From: Halichondria panicea
Lineage: Eukaryota > Porifera > Demospongiae > Suberitida > Halichondriidae
DNA length: 64,000 nucleotides
Reading direction: 5' to 3'
Assembly: GCF_963675165.1 (NCBI RefSeq)
Contig: NC_087393.1
Location: forward strand, 2,857,502 to 2,921,501
Position 1 is the stretch's first letter; each line of letters opens with the position of its first letter. Position numbers and translations under genes: made by a program. Positions 1 to 13,000 of this stretch are shown piece after piece. The notes beneath the pieces were generated by a model that saw nothing but the letters and a program-made list of their open reading frames with translations, was not told where the DNA came from and searched no databases.

Positions 1-91
1 CCAGTTTACATGCTTAGTTAGGGCCGGGGACGATAACCACCCGCATTTGTACTGTTGTCTAAGGAGGATAACTGCTAATCGCAGAACTCAC

Positions 92-1049
92 CTTGACAAC
101 GGACTCCAGCGTCTTCTGAGTGCTGATTGAAGCAAATCACAATGGAGTTTTTAGGACAGTCTACCAATCTACTCTCTGTACCAGCACAGCTCACACCATC
201 AAGGAAAATGCTTCCTGTCCCAGCACCAAAGTGCGCAGAACTGAATGCAACAGCACCTGAATAATTATAGTACTTAGAATTGATATGCAAATAACTAAAA
301 GGACCTTCGGAATAGCTACGATCTAGAATTGATATAAATACCTGAATCAGAATACCCCAATTGTCTGCATACAACAGTTACATCAGCAGAGTCCCATGAG
401 TCGTCACAGACAGTGCCCCATTCATTGTTTATGCAGATTTCTATTCTGCCTTCATTTGGTACACTTGCTCCATTCAATCGAATATCTCCAGTCAAGCAAG
501 GAGCTGAAACATACTAACGTAATTTATGACTATACCTGCTATGAATACAAACCTTCACATCCAACTCCAGCATCATCACTGTGGTCACAATTATGGTCCA
601 GAATTGGTCTGCTAGAACATTCCAAGAGCTGACTACTGCTAGAGGAGCACTGCACATCATCCATGTATATGGGACCAGTTCCCGAGCCGAAAAAGGCATT
701 GCTGTACGGTGTTCCGGCTGCAAAATCCATAAGCAAACTCATTTTATCTCAGTTTTAATGTAATAAATACTATCTGTACATGTGCAATTACGTATGTATA
801 TAATGGAAGGCACATCTGATAATACATACTTATAATTTTCCTAGAATAATAATCGATGTAGTTATGATGGCTTACTGGAAGTATAAGCATATCCCAGCTG
901 CTTGCAGACCAATGTGGCATCAGTTGTGCCCCACGAGTCATCGCATACAGTTCCCCACTGATCATTGATACACACCTCCACTCTTCCCTGATACTGGTTT
1001 GACCCATCAACAAGACGAATATCTCCGTAGCTGCACACACTGCCCGTAT
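92..1049 (-). repeat. SRCR module 11 (domains 22-23), with a split B exon
   Basis: Exons A 876-1049, B1 553-717, B2 342-503 and C 92-256. Unlike modules 1-10, the B exon is interrupted by a 49-bp phase-1 intron (504-552) exactly between two SRCR domains, after GVGCE. Sequence identity to the other modules is lower ([28 protein letters not shown]). This looks like a less amplified, possibly ancestral-type pair. Bases 1-91 are intron leading to further exons outside the window. Confidence 0.85.
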
Positions 1050-4000
1050 CTGTTAAACTTTTATATCATAATAATTTTGCAATAATTATAATAACAAACC
1101 TTCAATCTGACACCTCACTCCGGCGTCCTCATTGTGACCATTGGAACAGATAACAGATGCAGCTCGAGTGCAGTCAATAAGACTGTTTTCTTCCCCACCA
1201 CAGCTAACTCCATCAAGGAAAGTACTCCCTATTCCAGCACCAAAGTGTGCTGCAGAGAATGCCACAGCATCTGCAAACAAGAAAATTCACTGCAAGTAGC
1301 ATTTGTGTATAGAGTAATTCTCGACATACATATACTTATTTAGCAAAACAACACAAAATGCTTTCACTCTAGAGATTAATAGTTGTATTTATAAGCAACT
1401 ACATAATATATAAACCTGTTGTGTTTTTATTGATGACAATAATATACATGCAGTGGGTGATTAGTGTACACAAATTGTATTACAACTAAAACCACACACA
1501 CAATAATATTATGTATAATGAGCAATGGTTTATACCATCGAAGCGCCTTGGTAAAATATAAAACACAATTGCAACTGTCATAAAAATTACCTGTTGCAGT
1601 ATATCCTAGCTGTCGACACACAACCGTAGCATCAGCAGAGCCCCAGGAGTCATCACAGACAGTGCCCCATTCATTGTTCATACAGATCTCTATCCTGCCT
1701 TCATTTGGAATGTTGCCTCCAGCCAGTCGAATGTCTCCAGTTGAGCATGGAGCTTCACATCCTACTCCAGCATCATCGTTGTGTGCACAGTTGTTAGTAA
1801 GAATAGGACTACTAGGACACTCCAAGAGTTGACTGCTGCTAGAGGAACACTGAACATCATCCAAGTATATTTGACCAGTTCCAGAGCCGAAAAAGGCATT
1901 ACTATATGGTACTCCGGCTGCAGAATTCAGTAAATAAATTGTACAAGCTTTCTACTTACTGTAATGTTGGACATTAAAAGTGAAACAAGCAATGTTAGTG
2001 ATTAACCTGTACTTAATTTTTCTGAAAAACCATGTGGAGTACATGCACTTACTTGAAGTATAAGCATATCCCAGCTGCTTGCAGACCAATGTGGCATCAG
2101 CTGTGCCCCACGAGTCATCACATACAGTTCCCCATTGATCATTGATACACACCTCCACTCTTCCCTCATACTGGTTTGACCCATCAACAAGACGAACATC
2201 TCCGTAGCTGCACACACTGCCCGTAGCTGTTAAACGGTTTTTTATCACAATAATTTGCAATGTATGAACAAACCTTCAATTTGACACCTCACTCCAGCGT
2301 CCTCATTGTGACCATTGGAACAGATAACAGATGCAGCTCGAGTGCAGTCAATAAGACTGTTTTCTTCCCCACCACAGCTAACTCCATCAAGGAAAGTACT
2401 CCCTATTCCAGCACCAAAGTGTGCTGCAGAGAACGCCACAGCATCTGCAAAGGAAGACGATTACATAATTATGTGTACCACCTCAGTGGATTGGTAACAA
2501 TGGTATTTATACCACACTTACGTCACCACTAATTGATCTCATTGGTCAACAGCTGTAGGATATATAGAGTATTAGCATACAGCCCCATAACTAGGCATGC
2601 ACAGCAAGATGTTTTTTAGTTTTTCATTTGTTCAAGAAAGCGAAAAAAGAGTCATGCTTGACGGTACTAACACTCAAAGCGACGGCAGAAACACGGAAGC
2701 TGCACTCTTAAGCTTCCATGGGTCCATGGGCGTGGTTTAGATACATTTTATCCAAGAAGAGCTTGCAACTCCAGTAAGGAGTTTGGACCAAGGAAACTCT
2801 TGAGCATCTGTAGGAGTCAACGCGTTGCTCAACTAGCTCTTTGACGGCTGTAAAATCTGACATAGTATTTTGCAGTGGATTGAATTGTTGCTAGTGGGAG
2901 GTCCTTTTATAGTGCTGCAGTCAGGTGGTATAAGTCAGATATGCCACACCTACTTGGAGGATATGCACCCGTAATATCCTCCACTACCATGGTTATATAC
3001 CCCTCGGCTACGCCTCGGAGTAACCATGGTAGCAAAAGATATACATGTATAGGTGCATATCCTCCTCTTAGGTGTGATATATCCTATACATAGCTAGGCC
3101 TACATTAATTTTATACCCTGAGGCTAACATACATGTACACATAATAATTATCTCCTATTAAACGATAGAGAATTATTAGCGATATTTATGCAGCAATCAT
3201 TAATTTGATGATACTTTATGGGGCCTAGAGTGTAGTACAATATTTATAGGTAAATCTTCCGTACACACATTTTAAGTCACACATGTACAAAACACATGAA
3301 AACATTTATGTACAGTAAATGTTATGGATACAACTGCAAGTTTGCATTCATAACCAATCACAAAAATGTGAAAATTTACTTGTTGTGGAATATCCTAGCT
3401 GTCGACACACAACCATAGCATCAGCAGAGCTCCAGGAGTCATCACAAACAGTGCCCCATTCATTACTCATACAGATCTCTATCCTGCCTTCATTTGGAAT
3501 GTTGCCTCCAGCCAGTCGAATGTCTCCAGTTGAGCATGGAGCTTCACATCCTACTCCAGCATCATCGCTATGGGCACAGTTATTGGTAAGGATAGGACTA
3601 CTGGGACACTCCAGGAGTTGATTGCTGCTAGAGAAGCAGTGCACATCATCCAAGTATATTGGACCAGTTCCAGAGCCGAACAAGGCATTGCTGTACGGTA
3701 TTCCGGCTGCAGAATTCAGTAACAATTTTATTGGAATGAAGCTCTCTAAGGTTTACACTTAATACTGTAATGTTGTAGTGAAACAGATAATAATAATTAT
3801 GTTAGTATACATGTACATGATTAACCTGTATAATTTTCTGAGGAAAACTATGTGCAGTACGTGCACTTACTTGAGGTATAAGCATATCCCAGCTGCTTGC
3901 AGACTAATGTGGCATCAGCTGTGCCCCACGAGTCATCGCATACAGTTCCCCATTGATCATTAATACACACTTCCACTCTTCCCTCATACTGGTTTGACCC

Positions 4001-7000
4001 ATCAACAAGACGAATATTTCCGTAGCTGCACACACTGCCCGTAGCTGTTAAACTTTTTTTATCATCATAATTTTGCAATGTAATACCAAACCTTCAATCT
4101 GACACCTCACTCCAGCGTCCTCATTGTGACCATTGGAACAGATAACTGATAGAGCTCGAGTGCAGTCAGTAAGACTGTTTTCATTCCCACCACAGCTAAC
4201 TCCATCAAGGAAAATACTCCCTATTCCAGCACCAAAGTGTGCCGCAGAGAACGCCACAGCATCTGCAAACAAGGAAGCAGATTGCGTATGAGTATTAACT
4301 GGTAAGCTGCATATATAGCCGCGTACCGCGTATTGCATGATGTCGATCAGATGTGTGTCCTAAGCATAATACAATTGGTATTGGAGTCCATAATTGATAA
4401 GCAATAAATTGTTGATATCTATAAATTGCGCTGTTGTGGCCCATGCAGTTGTACTGAAGACTTGTTTTTCAGGCTTTTGGCTGTTATACTGTGGTGATAG
4501 TTCCAGCCTGTTTTGGGGCCCAGAAATTCTCGTGCATGCAGGATAGCAGATCTAGCCTTTTGATGCAACCCTAAATTGTCCTATGGAGTCGTTGCAAGAT
4601 TGGTAAACTGCTCTAAACAAGAAGCTACATGTAGAATTTCAAAGACTATTGCTTAGAGCACTTCTGAAAAGTTATGTCATCGCCAACTTTGCGATGACAT
4701 AACTTTTCATGAAGTGGAGTGAAAGATCAGCATCAGGCTACACAGAAACAGGAGGAGTATAAGGCATGTAGGGTTTCAAAAGTTTGGGGGAGACGCGCGG
4801 TAGTGCGCCGCAAAATTGTTGAGACCACGCCAACTTTGTTGATTACACCCTCAATTTTATTGACCACATGTACAGCCAATGACATCCATCAAATAGGTTA
4901 TCATAGATCAGCTGTACGTACAGCCTCGATTTAAGGCCGCGTTACAATTTACGTAAGCGCCAGAAAAAATAATTCCAGAATTTACTTGGAATCAATAGGA
5001 GTATTATTTTGTGGATTTGGTGCTTCTTATTACAAGAAAGATGGTACTGTTACATGTATTTGTTTGCTATGGTGTCTCGTAATATCCTCCCCGGTCTCAT
5101 AACACTTGAATCACTTCCAACACTAAAAACTACGTAGCAGTTTAGCTGCAAACAAAGCAGTATGCAGGGTTTTATCTATTGGGGGGGGGGGGGCAGGAGT
5201 GAAGCTTCTCCCCCCAAAATTTGTAGAATAATGACATCATCACATAGCTAGTACTGTCTATGATGTGCAATATGTAACTAGATCTACTATGATGCACTAG
5301 TATGTAATAGGGAGTGTGGGCAACAAATGTGGGAGTGGCCAAACATTTTGCGTGCTTACGCGCGCTAAAACCTTCCCCCCTAAAATTTTAACCTACATAA
5401 AACCCTTGCACGTACTGCACTATAAAAGGTTTGCTTAATACAAAGCCTAAGACCATGGTTGTTAGTGAAGTAAAAAACTAGTTCGCTCCCTCAAAAACAA
5501 ATTCATAGCTAACAACCAAATTTGGTTTTGATGTCATGATGCTTCTCTGAACAATTGTTATGCTCAACAAAGAAGCCCATATATATTATTAACATGCAGA
5601 CTGATAACATGAGCCGCCTACGTGCCTGGGGTTAATTACCTATTGAGGAATATCCGAGCTGTCGACACACAACCGTAGCATCAGCAGAGCCCCAGGAGTC
5701 ATCACAGACAGTGCCCCATTCATTGTTCATACAGATCTCTATCCTGCCTTCATTTGGAATGTTGCCTCCAGCCAGTCGAATGTCTCCAGTTGAGCATGGA
5801 GCTTCACATCCTACTCCAGCATCATCGCTGTGGTCACAGTTGTTCGTAAGGATAGGACTACTAGGACACTCCAAGAGTTGAGTGCTGCTAGAGGAACATT
5901 GAACATCATCCATGTATATGGGACCAGTTCCAGAGCCGAAAAAGGCATTGCTGTACGGTTTTCCGGCTATAAAATTCGTAGGTGAATTCTTTCATATAGA
6001 TTAGAGAGTAATCTTTTCTAATGTTAGTACAATGTACCTTATATTTACTTACATTTACATGCACAAATTATTACTGTATTATTTTGTGACATCAAGAGTC
6101 TGAGTGTAATCTATTAATGTACATCGACTAATTTGTATAAACCCCATGAGATCTACCTATGCAGTGCAGTGGTATTCACTGTCACTTGCACTTACTTGAA
6201 GCATAAGCATATCCCAGCTGCTTGCAGACCAATGTGGCATCAGTTGTGCCCCATGAGTCATCACAAACAGTTCCCCACTGATCATTGATACACACCTCCA
6301 CTCTTCCCTCATACTGGTTTGACCCATCAACAAGACGAACATCTCCATAGTTGCATACACTGCCCATTGCTGTTCAAACATCTTTTTTATCATAACAGTT
6401 TGGCAATACAATAGCAAACCTTCAATCTGACACCTCACTCCAGCGTCCTCATTGTGACCATTGGAACAGATAACTGATAGAGCTCGAGTGCAGTCAATAA
6501 GACTGTCTTCATTCCCCCCACAGCTAACTCCATCAAGGAAAGTACTCCCTATTCCAGCACCAAAGTGTGCTGTAGAGAACGCCACAGCATCTGCAAAAGA
6601 AGAAAATCCACTGCAAGTAGCATTTGTGCAAATTGAGTTCTTGACACACAGACCAATATTTAGCAAAAGAACGCTTACATGTACGTAACGTAGTAAACCT
6701 GTTGCGTTTGGATTGATGACAATATAATTTAAATACAGTGAGTGACATTATTGTAATTATTGTATAACTAAAAGACACACACACTAGATGTATATAATGA
6801 GCAATTATTTATACCACGGAAGCGAGTGCCTTGATAAAATACATAACACAATTGCAACTGTCCATCCATAGCCTAACGTTCATAAAAATTACCTGTTGTG
6901 GAATATCCTAGCTGTCGACACACAACCATAGCATCAGCAGAGCCCCAGGAGTCATCACAAACTGTGCCCCATTCATTACTCATACAGATCTCTATCCTGC

Positions 7001-10000
7001 CTTCATTTGGAATGTTGCCTCCAGCCAGTCGAATATCTCCAGTTGAGCATGGAGCTTCACATCCTACTCCAGCATCATCGCTGTGGTCACAGTTGTTAGT
7101 AAGGATAGGACTACTAGGACACTCCAAGAGTTGATTGCTGCTAGAGAAGCACTGCACATCATCCAAGTATATTGGACCAGTTCCAGAGCCGAAAAAGGCA
7201 TTGCTGTACGGTATTCCAGCTGCAGAATTCAGTAAAAATTCTATTAGAATCAAGTTTTCTAAGTTTACACTTAATACTGTAATGTTGGACATTAAAAGTG
7301 AAACAGCTGCAATAATTATGTTAGTATACATGATTAACTTGCATGCATGTGCAGTACATGCACTTACTTGAAGTATAAGCAAATCCCAGCTGCTTGCAGA
7401 CCAATGTGGCATCAGCTGTGCCCCATGAGTCGTCACATACAGTTCCCCACTGATTATTGATACACACCTCCACTCTTCCCTGATACTGATTTGACTCACC
7501 AACAAGACGAACATCTCCGTAGTTGCACACACTGCCTGTAGCTGTTAAACGTTTATTTATTTATTATCATAGTAGTTTTACAACGTAATAACAAACCTTC
7601 AATCTGACACCTTACTCCTGCGTCCTCATTGTGACCATTGGAACAGATAACTGATGAAGCTCGAGTGCAGTCAGTAAGACTGTTTTCATTCCCACCACAG
7701 CTAACTCCATCAAGGAAAGTACTCCCTATTCCTGCACCAAAGTGTGCTGCAGAGAATGCCACAGCATCTGCAAACAAGGAAGCCGATAGCATAATTATGT
7801 GTACCAACTCAGTGGATTGGTAAATCTGCGTATCCCCTATAAGGCCATTATAAAGAAAAAACGGAATCCTTCAACGTAATAATACAGACTTAGAATGTTT
7901 GTGGTAGATGGAAAGAGTGCAGAAGCATATAATAATTATTATTACACCACGTATTGCATGTATGATGTCGATGTGCGTCCTAAGCATACAATTGGTATTG
8001 GAATTGATAAGCAATTGTTTGTATCTATAATCATTATTTGAGCTGTTGTGGCCCATGCAGTTGTACTGAAGACTTGTTTTTTGGGCTGTTGGCTATTTAA
8101 CTGTGGTGATACTCCCAATTGTCCTATTAAGTCATAAAACTGCTCTAAACACGAAGCTGCATGTAGAATTTCGAAGACTATTGCTTAGAGCACTTCATGA
8201 AGCTACATGTAGAATTTAGTTTCAAAGATGATAGCTTAGGTACATATCTAGGAGTGAAAGTTCAGAATCAGGCTACACAGAAACAGGAGGAGTATAAGGC
8301 ATGCAGGGTTTCAAAAGTTTAGGGAAGACGCGCGATAGTGCGCCGCAAATTGTTGAGGCCACGCCAACGTTGTTATACCCTACACCCCCATTATATGCAT
8401 TTTATTACTCGTGTAATAGGACAATTGGGAGTATCACCACAGTTAAATAGCCAACAGCCCAAAAAACAAGTCTTCAGTACAACTGCCAATGACATCCATG
8501 CATCAAATCCAGTCATGTGACTGCAATAATTATGAAGTTTGGCGCTCTACTAGAGTAGCGCTTAGCAATAGAACGTAGAGTACTAGCAGCTGTTTCCACG
8601 AGGCTATTATAGATCAGCTGTACGTATAGCCTCGATTTAAGAGACCGCGTTATAATTTCTTCAATTTACGCAAGGGCCAGAAAAAAAATTCCAGACTATC
8701 AATTGGAATTGGATTTGGCGATTCTATAGAGTTGGTGCTGTAATTAGAAGAAAGACGTACTGTATTTGTTTGCTAGGGTGTCTCGTAATATCCTCCCCGA
8801 ATCACTTCCAACACTAAAAGCTACGTAGCATTTTAGCTGCAAACAAAGCAGTACGTATACTGCACTATAAAAGGTTTGCTTACATACAAATAAGACCATG
8901 GTTGTTAGTGAACTAAAGACTTAGTTAGCTCCCTCAAGAACACATTCATATATATAGCTGACAACCAAATTTGATAACATTCGGCTGCTCTGGAGAACAA
9001 CAAAGGTGCCTTTATGACAATGTGCCACTATTAACATGCACTGGCAAACTAATAACATGAGCCACCTACGCGCCTCGGGTTAATTACCTGTCGTGGAATA
9101 TCCGAGCTGTCGACACACAACCATTGCATCAGCAGAGCCCCAGGAGTCATCACAGACAGTGCCCCATTCATTGTTCATACAGATCTCTATCCTGCCTTCA
9201 TTTGGAATGTTGCCTCCAGCCAGTCGAATGTCTCCAGTTGAGCATGGAGCTTCACATCCTACTCCAGCATCATCGCTGTGGTCACAGTTGTTCGTAAGGA
9301 TAGGACTACTAGGACACTCCAAGAGTTGACTGCTGCTAAAGGAACACTGAACATCATCCATGTATATAGGACCAGTTCCAGAGCCGAAAAAGGCATTACT
9401 GTACGGCGTTCCGGCTACAGAATTCATAGTCAAATTCTTTCATGGACTATAGAATAGAGAGTATTCTTTTCAAATATTAGTACCATACCTACATGTACAT
9501 GCACGTACTACTAACTACGTATTACTGTACTTGGGACATAAAGAGTCTGAGTGCAATCCAATTAACCGTAGTACAATGTTTAGTGCACATGTCACGTAAA
9601 TTTGCTTGACTAATTTGCCTATAAACCATGACCTAGCTGTGCAGTAGTATTCACTGTACACTTGCACTTACTTGAAGCATAAGCATATCCCAGCTGCTTG
9701 CAGACCAATGTGGCATCAGCTGTGCCCCACGAGTCATCACAGACAGTTCCCCACTGATCATTGATGCACACCTCTACTCTTCCCTCATACTGGTTTGACC
9801 CATCAACAAGACGAACATCTCCATAGTTGCATACACTGCCCATTGCTGTTCAAACATCTTTTTTATTAATAATTTGGCAATACAATAGCAAACCTTCAAT
9901 CTGACACCTTACTCCAGCGTCCTCATTGTGACCATTGGAACAGATAACTGATGAAGCTCGAGTGCAGTCAATAAGACTGTCTTCATTCCCCCCACAGCTA

Positions 10001-13000
10001 ACTCCATCAAGGAAAGTACTCCCTATTCCAGCACCAAAGTGTGCTGCAGAGAACGCCACAGCATCTGTAAAAGAAGAAAATACACTGCAAGTAGCATTTG
10101 TGCAGACGAATTCTTTACATACAGACATTAGCAAAACAACGCTAAGTTTTGGGGGAAGGTTTGCACACGCCGCAAAATGTTTGGCCACTCCCATATTTGT
10201 TTACCACACCCCTATTACATGCTAGTGTAGATCTAGTTACATATGTGACAGGCTCTGGGAAAAAGGCCATATTGGAGCAGGCTACAATTGTTGAGATTTA
10301 AATACCAGATGATAGAGCAAAGAATTGCCTATGCATTGATATGCTTAGTTTGCACATACCTCTTTTCATGCCTGAGTTATGCGAGTTGGAAACTCAAAGT
10401 TCTGAAATAGCGGTATTGAGAAACGCGAACTTAAAGATTGCTAAATTGGGAAAAGTAAGGTAATGGTGGATGCTTAGACAAAGTGCTTCGGTGGAACGCG
10501 TTGGATTCAGAGCATCAGATTTTACAGAGAGGTAGTAGAAAGACTGTAGATAACTATAAGCCAAAAAAAATTATTATGAGATTATACACTGTAGTCTATA
10601 AATCTGGCCATTGCTCAATGCCAATATCTGCTCCAATATGGCCTTTTTCCCAGAGCCTGTCACATATTACAGATAGTAATAATGTGATGATGTCATTATT
10701 CTACAAACATTTTGGGGAGGAAGGTTCACCCCTGTAAAATCGCAAAAATGTGTAGCAGATAATTGGAAAACGCAATGAATCCACTTGCGAGTACTTAGAA
10801 ACGCTATGAACAATTAATTTCACAACTTGAGCAGAATTTAATGCCAGTAGAATGAGCCATATTTTCGCAGGATTAATTTCTGCTATTTCTGTGAATGAGC
10901 CGCAAAAAATTTGACCCTTTGCGACCTAATTATTGCGTTCTGGCAAGGATCGTGTGTATTTACTAGCAATAATTTAGGTTTTGTGGATTTTATTGTTGTG
11001 AATTGATCAACCATCACAAAGTTCGCAAATGTTTGATGATCGCAAAACATTCTAGTACATGTAATACAGTACCTGTGAAAATATGTCACCTTAAGGTAAC
11101 TAAAAGACACACATACTACCTAAATGTATAACGTATAATGAGCAATGATTTATACCATGGAAGCGAGCGCATTGACACAATACTGTGCATCCATAGCCTA
11201 CGTTTGTACCTGTTGTGGAATATCCTAGCTGTCGACACACAACAGCAGCATCAACAGAACTCCAAGAGTCATCGCAAACTGTGCCCCATTCATTACTCAT
11301 GCAGATCTCTATCCTGCCTTCATTAGGAATGTTGCCTCCAGCCAGTCGAATGTCTCCAGTTGAACATGGAGCTTCACATCCTACTCCAGCATCATCACTG
11401 TGAGCACAGTTGTTAGTAAGAATAGGACTACTGGGACACTCCAGGAGTTGATTGCTGCTAGAGAAGCACTGCACATCATCCAAGAATATTGGGCCAGTTC
11501 CAGAGCCGAAAAAGGCATTGCCGTACGGTATTCCGGCTGCAGAATTCAGTAAAATTATCTATCTTGGAATCAAGAGTGAAACAGGCAATGTTAGTATGGA
11601 GGTGCAGTACATGCACTTACTTGAAGTATAAGCATATCCCAGCTGCTTGCAGACCGATGTGGCATCAGCTGTGCCCCATGAGTCATCACAAACAGTTCCC
11701 CACTGATCATTGATACACACCTCCACTCTTCCCTCATACTGGTTTGACCCATCAACAAGACGAACATCTCCGTAGCTGCACACACTGCCCGTAGCTGTTC
11801 AACGGTTTTTTATTATAATTATTATGTAATGTACATGTACATGTAACAACAAACCTTCAACCTGACACCTCACTCCAGCGTCTTCATTATGACCATTGGA
11901 ACAGATAACTGATGAAGCTCGAGTGCAGTCAATAAGACTTTCTTCATTCCCACCACAGCTAACTCCATCAAGGAAAGTACTCCCTATTCCTGCACCAAAG
12001 TGTGCTGCAGAGAACGCCACAGCATCTGGAAGAAGATTACGTATGTGTACCGACCCAATGGATTGGTAACAATGGGAGCTAGGCCTATACCCTGAGGCCA
12101 ACATACACATGTACATGTACATATAATAATTATCTCCTATTAAACCATAGAGAATTATTAGCAATATTTATATGCGGCAATCATTTGTACTTTAATTAAT
12201 TTTGATGATACATTATGGAGCCTAGAGTGTAAGTACAATGTTTATAAGCAAATTGTCCGTACACAAATTTTAAGTCACACATGTATAAACACATGGAGAA
12301 ATAACATTTATGTAGAGTAAATGTTATGGATAATGGTTTATACCAAACGCCTAGGTAGAACTGAACACAACTGCAAGTTTGCATTCATAACCACCAATCA
12401 CAAAAATGCGAAAATTACTTGTTGTGGAATATCCTAGCTGTCGACACACAACCGTAGCATCAGCAGAGCCCCAAGAGTCATCACAAACAGTGCCCCATTC
12501 ATTACTCATGCAGATCTCTATCCTGCCTTCATTAGGAATGTTGCCTCCAGCCAGTCGAATGTCTCCAGTTGAACATGGAGCTTCACATCCTACTCCAGCA
12601 TCATCGCTATGGGCACAGTTGTTAGTAAGAATAGGACTACTGGGACACTCCAGGAGTTGATTGCTGCTAGAGAGGCACTGCACATCATCCAAGTATATTG
12701 GACCAGTTCCAGAGCCGAAAAAGGCATTGCTGTATGGTATTCCGGCTGCAGAATTAATTTTTTAATGGAACCAGGTTTACGCTTATACTGTAACAGTGTT
12801 AGACATTAAAAAGTGAAACAGGCAATGTTAGTATGACTTGTACATGATTAACCTATACGTAATTTTTCTGAGGAAAACCACGTGGAGTACACGCACTTAC
12901 TTGAGGTATAAGCATATCCCAGCTGCTTGCAGACCGATGTGGCATCAGCTGTGCCCCACGAGTCATCACAAACAGTTCCCCACTGATCATTGATACACAC

